NCBI RefSeq assembly: GCF_001183605.1
Contig: NZ_LFXJ01000005.1
Coordinates: 1,116,001-1,180,000 of the forward strand
From: Lysinibacillus xylanilyticus
GTDB taxonomy: Bacteria; Bacillota; Bacilli; Bacillales_A; Planococcaceae
Direction of reading: 5' to 3'
Length of the DNA: 64,000 nucleotides
The position numbers and the translations under genes were made by a program. Position 1 is the stretch's first letter, and the number at the start of each line of letters is the position of its first letter. Shown here in pieces: positions 18,853 through 26,511 of this stretch. The notes under the pieces are model-generated. The model was given only the letters and a program-made list of their open reading frames with translations, did no database searches and was not told the origin of the DNA.

Positions 18853-18996
18853 TTATCCCGCATTAACGGGCTGTAAGACTCCAACCTCAAAACATAGAGA
18901 AATCGTAGAAGTTTAGGTGGGAGAAGAACAGCCCGTAAAAGCCCGATTGGTTTAACTAATGATAAGTGGGGGATGAAGAAAACCCCCACTGATCAA
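18853..18996 (+). mobile_element. IS200/IS605-type 3'-end structure without tnpB
   Basis: The stretch contains a CCCG/CGGG mini-hairpin, an 8-bp CGGGCTGT (18867-18874) to ACAGCCCG (18928-18935) stem enclosing CCAACCT and AGGTGGG, and a terminal 8-bp AGTGGGGG/CCCCCACT hairpin (18965-18990). This order, including GGGCTGTAAGAC and the final hairpin, resembles the right end of IS605/IS1341-type elements, where the omega RNA scaffold of TnpB lies. No tnpA or tnpB is present. The last hairpin may also end transcription of the 2OG-oxygenase gene. Confidence 0.5.
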
Positions 18997-19005
18997 AGTT
19001 TCACT

Positions 19006-19719
19006 TTATTTAGAATCGTGAAAAATGATTCCAAGACCGTATCGTTCTCCAGAAGTAACGGTGCTTACTCCGTGACGAACCGTATTTTTGTAATATCCTC
19101 TTTTACCTAGGACAGGTCTATGGTTAGTAGGAAAGATCAGCGCACTGCCTTGTTCTAAAGTAATGACATGTCCCCTACTCTGAGCACGTGGAATTTGTTC
19201 CACTAATAGAGACTCTCCACCGCAAAAGTCTTTATCTCGTTGATTTAATACAAATACTACTTGAAACGGGAAAAATATATCGCCATATAAATCTTGATGC
19301 AAACAATTAAACCCACCTGTTTCATATTTTAATATTAAAGGTGTCGGTCTAGTTTGTTCATATTTTTCACAGGTGTTCAAAAAGTTTTGAAGCTGATCTG
19401 GAAACTGTTCTGTTTTCTTTAAATAACCCAACCACCGATTGGCTGTTTTGGCCAATTCTAGATAAAAGGACTCTCTTAAACTTTGGATGATATCAGGTAA
19501 TGGATAGGAAAAATATTTGTACTCTCCATTCCCGAAGCGATATCTCGTCATATTGATTGTCGTTCTGTATGACTCTTCCTCACGATACAATTCAATGAAG
19601 AATTCACATTCCTCATTTGTTAAAATCGTTGGTAGCTTTGCATATCCTTGCTCATCTAATTCATTTTGAATTGAATCCCAATTTAAGTTTTCGACACGCG
19701 TTTTTATATCTTGGACCAT
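19006..19719 (-). CDS. 2OG-Fe(II) dioxygenase family protein
   Basis: 237 residues from the ATG at 19719, preferred over the TTG at 19728 because of an AGGAG site 9 bp upstream. The iron triad is visible: H141 and D143 in CLHQDLYGD, and H216 in TVRHGVS. R226 in ERYGLG is the expected 2-oxoglutarate ligand. The jelly-roll core spans about 120-235. The family (COG3826-like) has no proven substrate, and it is not a canonical AlkB. Its position between adaA and divergent alkA, with a shared 12-bp motif upstream, suggests a role in the adaptive response to alkylation, perhaps oxidative demethylation. That is inference. Confidence 0.75.
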   Translation of the reverse strand: MVQDIKTRVENLNWDSIQNELDEQGYAKLPTILTNEECEFFIELYREEESYRTTINMTRYRFGNGEYKYFSYPLPDIIQSLRESFYLELAKTANRWLGYLKKTEQFPDQLQNFLNTCEKYEQTRPTPLILKYETGGFNCLHQDLYGDIFFPFQVVFVLNQRDKDFCGGESLLVEQIPRAQSRGHVITLEQGSALIFPTNHRPVLGKRGYYKNTVRHGVSTVTSGERYGLGIIFHDSK

Positions 19720-19799
19720 TTTTATCAACTCCTATTTAGCATTCTTAATAACTAACACTATAACCTCATAATTAGAAAAAAATAAGGTGTTTAGAATGT

Positions 19800-19811
19800 A
19801 ATAGCAAGATA
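19800..19811. promoter_or_regulatory. Candidate AdaA operator, copy 2
   Basis: The 12-bp AATAGCAAGATA lies midway between the divergent 2OG-oxygenase and alkA genes, 89 bp before the alkA start. It is identical to the copy upstream of adaA. Confidence 0.5.
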
Positions 19812-19888
19812 ACAAAATTAGTAAAGATTATTATGTGATAAAGTAAAGTTACAATAGAAAATCGTAATAAGATGAGGAGAATGAAAAA

Positions 19889-20800
19889 GTGACATGGCAT
19901 GAAGTCAATGATGATATTGTAATTACATTACCTGAAAATTTCGATATGAATGCAAACCTAGGCTATCTAACAAGGGAAAAAAATGAATGTATGTATGAAA
20001 TAGAAAACGATACAATTACAAAAGTTATAGCCATTGGGGAAAATCGGTCCTTAGTACAGTTAAGCGTAATCGATAATGAACAAATGGTTGTTCAATTCCT
20101 GAATGATTCTAGACCTATTGAAAAGTGGCAACGGGAAGAGGTTGTAAAATATATTCATGAATGGTTTGATCTCGATAACGATTTAACGCCATTTTTTGAA
20201 ATGGCAAAAGAAGATCCATTACTTAAAATGCCTGCCCGAAAATTCTATGGATTGCGAGTTATCGGCATTCCCGATTTATTTGAAGCTTTATGTTGGGGAG
20301 TTTTAGGGCAACAAATTAACTTAGCCTTCGCGTACTCCTTAAAGAAGCAATTTGTAGAAGGATTTGGCGATTCCATCGAATGGAATGGTAAAAAGTATTG
20401 GGTGTTCCCATCGTACGAACGAATTGCACAGTTAACACCTACTGACCTAGCGGATATAAAAATGACGGTAAGAAAAAGTGAATATATTATAGGAATTGCT
20501 AGATTAATGGCAAGTGGAGAATTATCGAGGGAAAAATTAATGAAAATGAACTTTAAAGATGCTGAAAAAAACTTAATTAAAATACGAGGAATCGGTCCTT
20601 GGACAGCCAATTATGTTCTAATGCGCTGCCTTAGATTTCAGACAGCCTTTCCAATCGATGATGTGGGTCTTATTAATTCGATAAGAATATTACGTAATAT
20701 GAACCAAAAACCTACGAAGGATGAAATCTTAGAAATATCGTTGCCATGGAAAAACTGGGAATCATACGCTACCTTTTATTTATGGCGAGTCCTTTACTGA
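19889..20800 (+). CDS. alkA: DNA-3-methyladenine glycosylase II
   Basis: 303 residues. An N-terminal beta-rich domain (about 1-105) precedes the HhH-GPD fold. The helix-hairpin-helix is KIRGIGPWTANYVLMRC (231-247), followed by FPIDDVGL with the catalytic Asp near 258. The enzyme excises 3-methyladenine and other alkylated bases from DNA. The start is a GTG at 19889 with a GAGGAGA site 8 bp upstream. It is divergent from the 2OG oxygenase across a 169-bp gap with the 12-bp motif shared with adaA, so AdaA control is likely. A hairpin at 20851-20892 may end the transcript. Confidence 0.88.
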   Translation: MTWHEVNDDIVITLPENFDMNANLGYLTREKNECMYEIENDTITKVIAIGENRSLVQLSVIDNEQMVVQFLNDSRPIEKWQREEVVKYIHEWFDLDNDLTPFFEMAKEDPLLKMPARKFYGLRVIGIPDLFEALCWGVLGQQINLAFAYSLKKQFVEGFGDSIEWNGKKYWVFPSYERIAQLTPTDLADIKMTVRKSEYIIGIARLMASGELSREKLMKMNFKDAEKNLIKIRGIGPWTANYVLMRCLRFQTAFPIDDVGLINSIRILRNMNQKPTKDEILEISLPWKNWESYATFYLWRVLY

Positions 20801-20850
20801 ATAATTACAACTTAAATCGTGATATTAACCTTGATATGAGAACAACTATA

Positions 20851-20892
20851 AAGAGCATGTTTTGAAAAAGATTGATCAAAACACGCTCTTAT
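20851..20892 (+). terminator. Probable alkA terminator
   Basis: A near-perfect stem (AAGAGC, then TGTTTTGA, with complement) is followed by a T-rich stretch. Confidence 0.55.
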
Positions 20893-21005
20893 TTGAAATG
20901 GGGCAGATTAACTAAATGGAAAAGAGCCAAACCCTTAGCCCTTAGTGCTACACCAATTAGCATATCTAAAAGACACCAAGCTTCTGCTCAAGCTTTTACT
21001 CACCC

Positions 21006-21989
21006 TTACACATCAATTTCAATGCCAATTCCTTGCTGCTTTGCCTTTTGAAATATTCCTTTTGCGACAGCTAAATCATAGTAAGCTGCACCTACTGATT
21101 TAAAAATTGTTATCTCATGTTCATCTTCTCTACCATTTCTAGTCTCTGTGACAAGTTTACCAAGTTCGCAATATATCTCATCGAATGACCATATGCCTTT
21201 TTCAGCAGCATGAATAAATTCTCCGGCTTCATTTTTTACTCCATTAAAATCATCTACTACAATTTTCTTAGCCTTCAAAATCGATGTTTCATCAATTTCG
21301 CGCATACTAGGTAAATATGAACCTATGCCATTAATATGAGCACCTGGCTTTAAATTATCTCCATCTAAAACGGCACTAGTTGATCTTGTAGCACAGCAAA
21401 TAATATCAGCTTGCTTTACTGCTTCGGATACTTCTTCTATTACTTCAAATGGAATCTTTATACCATATTCTTCTAATTTATCACCAAAACGATAAGCTTT
21501 TGATGTTGTTTTATTTACTAGTAATATTTTAGTTATAGATCTCACAGCTAATACCCCTAGTACTTGCTCAAAAGCCATCCCACCTGTCCCGATTACTGTT
21601 AGTATAGTTGCATCTTTTTTAGCTAAATAATCTGTAGCAATTCCACTTAAAGCCCCAGTTCTTAGTCGAGTTAGATACGAGGCATTCATCATAGCCATAT
21701 GTGTACCATTCTCTGCGTCAGTTAGTAATAAGACACCTTGAGTTGTTGGCATTCCCATTGGAGAATTTTTAGGGAAAATGGTAACAACCTTTACAGCAGC
21801 AACTTCACTAACTAAATCGGCACTTGGCATATATAGTGCCGACGCATCATGATCTGGAAAGTCTATAACAGTACGATGCAAGTTCACAATTTTGTTTTCC
21901 TCTTTTGCTTTTAATACCTTCCTAACGTCCGCTATAGCATTTTTCATACTATAGCTCTTCAAAATTTGTTCTTCATTTAATATCAACAT
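21006..21989 (-). CDS. Ornithine cyclodeaminase/mu-crystallin family dehydrogenase
   Basis: 327 residues from the ATG at 21989, chosen for a GGAGGG site 8 bp upstream; the longer frame would overlap the transporter gene. The family core is visible: AAVKVVTIFPKN, TGALSGIATDYLAKKD, a Rossmann VIGTGGMAFEQ (NAD binding, about 133-143) and GAHINGIGSYLPSMREID. Members deaminate or reduce amino and imino acids (ornithine, alanine, 2,3-diaminopropionate). It starts 29 bp after the stop of an MHS transporter gene, so both probably form a uptake-and-catabolism operon. The exact substrate cannot be read from the sequence. Confidence 0.8.
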   Translation of the reverse strand: MLILNEEQILKSYSMKNAIADVRKVLKAKEENKIVNLHRTVIDFPDHDASALYMPSADLVSEVAAVKVVTIFPKNSPMGMPTTQGVLLLTDAENGTHMAMMNASYLTRLRTGALSGIATDYLAKKDATILTVIGTGGMAFEQVLGVLAVRSITKILLVNKTTSKAYRFGDKLEEYGIKIPFEVIEEVSEAVKQADIICCATRSTSAVLDGDNLKPGAHINGIGSYLPSMREIDETSILKAKKIVVDDFNGVKNEAGEFIHAAEKGIWSFDEIYCELGKLVTETRNGREDEHEITIFKSVGAAYYDLAVAKGIFQKAKQQGIGIEIDV

Positions 21990-22017
21990 ATCGAATACCC
22001 TCCAATGAATCGTATCA

Positions 22018-23358
22018 TTACGACTCCATAGTCCCGACTGGGATTTTTTTTGTGTCATCTGTTTTCGAATCTTTTTGTATTTCAGTATCTAAATTCTCTT
22101 GACTACGATCTTTAACAGCCCAAATGGCAATTAATGAAACGATTGCTGTAAAGATAATATATAACGCAATTGGTACATAAGAATTATCAAATTTAACTAA
22201 TAGAGCTGTTGCTACTAATGGAGCTGTTCCTCCTGCTACAGCTGCACCAATTTGGTATCCTAAAGTAATCCCTGTGTAACGAATTTTTGCGTCGAATATT
22301 TCTGAAAACATTGTGCCTAGCACTGCCGTAATTGGCGACCAAATAACGCCTAGACCGATTATTGTAGCTACTACAAGCAATAAGGCTGATTGTTGTTGTA
22401 ACATCCAGAAATAAGGAAATGCAAATAGTATCATTCCAACAGTTCCAATAATGTATAACTTTTTACGACCGTATTTATCTGATAAGCTCCCCATTATCGG
22501 AATTAAAATCGTCGTAATAATTGTTGCAATCATTACGGCATTTAGAGTGACTGTTCTAGAAAAACCTAAATTTGATGTTGCATAGGATACAACAAACGTA
22601 CCAAAAATATAAAAAGGTGCTGTTTCTACAATCTTGGCTCCAATAGCAATTAATACTTCACGCCAATAGTTTTTCAACGTCTCTATAATTGGTAGTTTTG
22701 GAATCTCACCTGATTCTTGAACCTTTTTAAATGAAGGCGTCTCATCAATACCTTTACGAATCCATAAACCAAATAAAACTAAAAATGCACTTATTAAAAA
22801 TGGTATACGCCATCCCCAAGTCATAAAAGAGTCTTCAGGAAGTAAAGTCATAAGAGACAAGGCAATAGTTCCAAACACCATACCAATCGTTACACCCATT
22901 TGCGGAATAGCTCCATATAATCCTCTTTTTTCTTTTGGTGCATATTCTACAGCAAGTAAAAGTGCTCCTCCCCATTCTCCACCAATACCTAACCCTTGCA
23001 CTAATCTTAAAGTAATCAATAATATTGGAGCCCAGATGCCAATTGCTTGATATGTAGGAAGTAACCCCATCCCAAAGGTTGCAATCCCCATCAAACTCAA
23101 CGTTATTACTAATGTTTTTTTACGGCCAATCTTATCTCCAATATGGCTGAAAATTACCCCACCAAACGGTCTAATAAAGAATGATAATGCAAATGAAGCG
23201 TAAGCAAGTAACAAACCTACTGTTGGATCTTCATTCACAAAAAACACTTGATTAAAAACGAGTGCAGCAACTGTGCCATACAAAAAGTAATCAAACCATT
23301 CAATCGAACTCCCTACCAAACTAGCAATCCAAATCTTTCTCATTTGTTTTGCATCCAT
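22018..23358 (-). CDS. MFS transporter, metabolite:H+ symporter (MHS) family
   Basis: 446 residues, 12 predicted membrane helices. The MHS signature is clear: SLVGSSIEWFDYFLYG (about 14-29), RPFGGVIFSHIGDKIGRKKT between helices 2 and 3, and GLGIGGEWGGALLL (about 120-133). Relatives import organic acids, betaines or proline with protons. It is the first gene of an operon with the ornithine-cyclodeaminase-like gene and is divergent from an XRE-cupin regulator. A 9-bp inverted repeat at 23379-23401, just before the gene, may be the operator. Confidence 0.85.
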   Translation of the reverse strand: MDAKQMRKIWIASLVGSSIEWFDYFLYGTVAALVFNQVFFVNEDPTVGLLLAYASFALSFFIRPFGGVIFSHIGDKIGRKKTLVITLSLMGIATFGMGLLPTYQAIGIWAPILLITLRLVQGLGIGGEWGGALLLAVEYAPKEKRGLYGAIPQMGVTIGMVFGTIALSLMTLLPEDSFMTWGWRIPFLISAFLVLFGLWIRKGIDETPSFKKVQESGEIPKLPIIETLKNYWREVLIAIGAKIVETAPFYIFGTFVVSYATSNLGFSRTVTLNAVMIATIITTILIPIMGSLSDKYGRKKLYIIGTVGMILFAFPYFWMLQQQSALLLVVATIIGLGVIWSPITAVLGTMFSEIFDAKIRYTGITLGYQIGAAVAGGTAPLVATALLVKFDNSYVPIALYIIFTAIVSLIAIWAVKDRSQENLDTEIQKDSKTDDTKKIPVGTMES

Positions 23359-23378
23359 ATACTTTCCCCCTTTGTTTA

Positions 23379-23401
23379 AAATTGAAGTGGTGCTTCAATT
23401 T
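23379..23401. promoter_or_regulatory. Inverted repeat, candidate operator
   Basis: AAATTGAAG and CTTCAATTT face each other across 5 bp, 21 bp upstream of the transporter start and in the gap shared with the XRE regulator. Operator function is inferred. Confidence 0.5.
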
Positions 23402-23527
23402 CATTCTAGTTCTTACTTTACAATCGACCGAATTCTCTGTCAATAATGTAAATTATTTTTTTATTATGACTTTCTATTGAATCGTGTATAGAATTAAATA
23501 TTATAATCAATAAAGGAGCTTGATATA

Positions 23528-24034
23528 ATGACATCAGATTTTCTAGGGGAAACATTAAAAAGAATACGCAAAGAAAAACAATATACTTTAAAAATGCTAG
23601 CCTCTCAAACAGGAGTTTCTATTAGCTTCTTATCTCAGGTGGAAAGAGGAAAATCCAATGTAACATTAGAATCTTTGAAGAAAATTTCAGATGCTTTAGA
23701 AGTAAATCCAAGCGTTTTCTTTACTACTAACAATGAAGAATTAAATGAAATACGTTCCCAATTCCATTATTTGGACTTATCAGATGGTAATATAGGTGCT
23801 TCCTATTTACCAATACTCGTTACGTTAAAAGCTGGAGAAAATGAAGGAAATGCTTTTTCACATGACGGTCATGAATTTATTTATATTGTAGAAGGTGAAT
23901 TAACCGTTATTATTGAAGAACAAGAATTTGTTTTAAAAGAAAACGAATCTAAAATGTTTGATGCTAGGAAAACACATTATTGGTACAATTATCAAAATAA
24001 ACCTGTTAAGTTCCTGCTTGTCTCATCTCAATAA
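23528..24034 (+). CDS. XRE-family transcriptional regulator with cupin domain
   Basis: 168 residues. The N-terminal helix-turn-helix (about 9-62) has the XRE pattern LKRIRKEKQYTLKMLASQTG and SISFLSQVERGKS. A C-terminal cupin (about 95-165) contains HDGHEFIYIVEGELTV and a late His in ARKTHYWYN. This SinR/PuuR-like architecture senses a small ligand in the cupin and represses amino acid or amine catabolic genes. It is divergent from the MHS transporter/dehydrogenase operon and likely controls it. Good ribosome-binding site (AAAGGAG). A terminator follows at 24059. Confidence 0.82.
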   Translation: MTSDFLGETLKRIRKEKQYTLKMLASQTGVSISFLSQVERGKSNVTLESLKKISDALEVNPSVFFTTNNEELNEIRSQFHYLDLSDGNIGASYLPILVTLKAGENEGNAFSHDGHEFIYIVEGELTVIIEEQEFVLKENESKMFDARKTHYWYNYQNKPVKFLLVSSQ

Positions 24035-24058
24035 AAAAAGACTATGAAGTACAACTAA

Positions 24059-24095
24059 AAGAGCCATGCTACATGTATAACGTAGCATGACTCTT
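24059..24095 (+). terminator. Terminator after the XRE-cupin gene
   Basis: AAGAGCCATGCTAC pairs with GTAGCATG-CTCTT around a 9-nt loop. Confidence 0.6.
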
Positions 24096-24290
24096 AAAAG
24101 CTGTTTCAAATACAACCAACTTCTTTTTCACCAGTATTGACGAGATCTGTTTACACTTTATTACAAAAGTTAGAAACAAAATCGCAGTCACAGGTTGAAT
24201 CTGTCTAAAATGCCTTTATCAACATAATTTGATTGTCCACTAAAGTACTTTGATAGACGATTTGTGATTTCTAGACTTCAATAAAAATAT

Positions 24291-25661
24291 TTATAAAATT
24301 TTATTAATTGGTAAATACAATTCTACTGTCGTCCCTGTTCCTTCTTTACTTGTAATTTTAATTTCACCTTTATATAATTTCACAATCCTATTTGCAATGC
24401 TTAGTCCTAAACCAGAGCCCTCTGTTTTTCGGGTTCTTGCTTTATCCACCCTGTAAAATCGTTCAAAAATATTATGAAGCTCTTCCTTAGGTATTCCAAT
24501 TCCATAATCTTTTACACGTATAATCACATGTTGTTGATCCTTTTCTATAAATACATCAATTTGATCCTTACTATATTTCATTGCATTATCCAGCAAAATA
24601 ATAATAAGTTGTTTGATTTTTAATTCATCTGCAAGTATAACAATTGGATCTTCTGCATAATGTAATGATATTTCACGACTATAAACTTGTTTCAATTGAT
24701 TTATAACACCTTGGCATGAAGACACCAAGTTTAGTTCATTCAATTCTAGTGAAATTTCGTTTTCTAAAGTCGCTAAGTCTAAAAGTGTCTGTGTCATTTT
24801 TTGCATTCTGGTTGCTTCCGAAGTAATGGCATTGATTGCTTCATCGGTCATATCTTTATTATCTAATCCATGTCTTCTTAAAAAATCTGCATAGTTCATA
24901 ATGATGGTTAAAGGTGTTTTTAATTCATGGGACGCATCAGACACAAACTGTTTTTGTTTTTCCATATTTTCTTGAAGTCGATGAATCATTTGATTAAATG
25001 TTTTTGCCATTGTATGAAGTTCATCTTTTGTCTGATTTTGAATGGCGATGGGCTTAGGAACCCCACTTATCTCAATTTCCTCCATAGTTTTAATCATGCT
25101 TGAAATGGGCTTCATAATCATATTGGACAACCATTTGCCACCAAGTAAGGAAAAAATCGCAGCTAATAAGGTGCAGAGGCCTAGAATGGCACGAAGTATC
25201 TCTTTATCAGTTTCAAAACCTAATAATCGTTCTCCAATTTCTACACTCCCGGTAATTTGATTACCATTTTTAATTGGAACACGAACAATTAATACCTGCT
25301 CCTCAACTTGTTCTGCCGAAATCAAATGTGTTTGTGCTTGCTTTGTTTTAACGTATTGACCTTGCATCGTTTTTAAAAGTAATGCATCATTGGTTATTTC
25401 GTGAATGACGTTGTTATTCGGATCTATAATTCTAATATAGGAATGGGGAGTTAAAAAATCACCTAATTCTTCGTTAATATTGCTGGATGCATCGAGTGAA
25501 TCAATAACTTTTATTAAGTCCTCGGCTTTTTGAAACAGTTCTACTTCTTCCATATTAGTCGAAAATTTCGTAAACGAGAAGTAGACAGCGATATTGACAA
25601 GTATCAAAATACACAGCATCCAAGCAGTCGTTAATAGATTAATTTTTGTAGTAATCCTCAT
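24291..25661 (-). CDS. Sensor histidine kinase, ArlS/YkoH type
   Basis: 456 residues. A membrane helix at about 10-31, an extracytoplasmic sensor of about 125 residues, a second helix (about 157-178), a HAMP linker (180-235), the HisKA helix with the phosphorylated H245 in SDASHELKTPLT, and an HATPase domain with N-, G1 (DYGIGIPKEEL) and G2 (GSGLGLSIANRI) boxes. It autophosphorylates and passes phosphate to the response regulator whose gene it overlaps by 23 bp. An AAAGGAG site precedes the ATG. The adjacent DedA-PAP2 and COG4705 genes are plausible targets. The signal is unknown. Confidence 0.85.
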   Translation of the reverse strand: MRITTKINLLTTAWMLCILILVNIAVYFSFTKFSTNMEEVELFQKAEDLIKVIDSLDASSNINEELGDFLTPHSYIRIIDPNNNVIHEITNDALLLKTMQGQYVKTKQAQTHLISAEQVEEQVLIVRVPIKNGNQITGSVEIGERLLGFETDKEILRAILGLCTLLAAIFSLLGGKWLSNMIMKPISSMIKTMEEIEISGVPKPIAIQNQTKDELHTMAKTFNQMIHRLQENMEKQKQFVSDASHELKTPLTIIMNYADFLRRHGLDNKDMTDEAINAITSEATRMQKMTQTLLDLATLENEISLELNELNLVSSCQGVINQLKQVYSREISLHYAEDPIVILADELKIKQLIIILLDNAMKYSKDQIDVFIEKDQQHVIIRVKDYGIGIPKEELHNIFERFYRVDKARTRKTEGSGLGLSIANRIVKLYKGEIKITSKEGTGTTVELYLPINKIL

Positions 25662-26346
25662 TTGTTTTCTCCTTTATGGTATACCCCACTCCCCAAACGG
25701 TCGTGAATAATGGGGAGGAAAATCCTTCGTCTATTTTTTTTCTGAGATGGGCTACAGTGACATCGAGTATGTTGCCTTCACCTTCATATTCCCATCCCCA
25801 AACATTCAGTAAAATATTTTCCCGTGTGACTACTTTGTTTTTATTCATGACTAAATAAAGTAAAAAGTCATATTCCTTGGGTGTTAACGTAATGTTTTTC
25901 CCACTCCTAGTGACTTCCCTTGCATCTGCATCAATTACTAAATCATTCACCTTCAATACGGAATTCTCATGAATTGCTTTAGGTTGATTGCGTAAACAAG
26001 CACGAATTCTCGCCAATAATTCCTCGATTCTGAATGGTTTGGGCACGTAGTCATTCGCTCCTTGATCTAAGCCGGATACGATATCTAATGTAGTATTTCG
26101 AGCTGTTAAAAGAATAACAGGAACATTCCTGTTTTCCTTTCTTAGCCTTCTTAATACCTCAATTCCATTTAGCCCAGGCAGCATCACATCCAATAAAATT
26201 AAATCAAAGTTTGTTTGTAAGGCTGCTTCAAAACCTGCCCTACCGTCATGTTCTACTGTGACCTGATAACCTTCATATTCCAGCTCCATTTTTACGACAC
26301 GTGCTATTTGCGTTTCATCTTCAATTAAAAGAATATGTGCTTTCAC
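25639..26346 (-). CDS. OmpR-family response regulator
   Basis: 235 residues from a GTG at 26346, where the receiver domain begins properly (HILLIEDETQ). The longer frame adds 25 residues without a family match. The receiver domain (1-115) has the acidic pair ED, the phosphoacceptor Asp in LILLDVMLPG, and the Lys in YVPKPF. A winged-helix DNA-binding domain (about 135-230) with LTPKEYDFLLYLV and VTVAHLRKKID follows. Overlap with the kinase gene implies coupled translation. It probably controls nearby membrane genes, but no operator is visible to me. Confidence 0.85.
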   Translation of the reverse strand: MKAHILLIEDETQIARVVKMELEYEGYQVTVEHDGRAGFEAALQTNFDLILLDVMLPGLNGIEVLRRLRKENRNVPVILLTARNTTLDIVSGLDQGANDYVPKPFRIEELLARIRACLRNQPKAIHENSVLKVNDLVIDADAREVTRSGKNITLTPKEYDFLLYLVMNKNKVVTRENILLNVWGWEYEGEGNILDVTVAHLRKKIDEGFSSPLFTTVWGVGYTIKEKTNEDYYKN

Positions 26347-26436
26347 TTCATACTCATCCTCTCTCCATATATCAATTTCGCCTTGGCGTAATTTTGTCCG
26401 GATTTTGAATTGTTCTTGCACAATTCATTCCTTTGA

Positions 26437-26511
26437 AAATCCGTGACATCCGCCGGAGGATTTATCTTTTTCAGTAGGTGTTTTCTGCTGAATGAAGATA
26501 AAAGTATTTCT
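26437..26511. repeat. Structured intergenic repeat, copy A
   Basis: GTGACATCCGCCGGAGG occurs here (26443-26459) and again at 62143-62159. The following 45 bp fold into a hairpin (TTTATCTT-TTCAGTAG with its complement) that also serves as a likely terminator of the DedA-PAP2 gene on the minus strand. Confidence 0.6.

Noticed and set aside
18792..18989. 65-codon minus-strand ORF
   Set aside because: Antisense to the IS605-like hairpin region; no ribosome-binding site.
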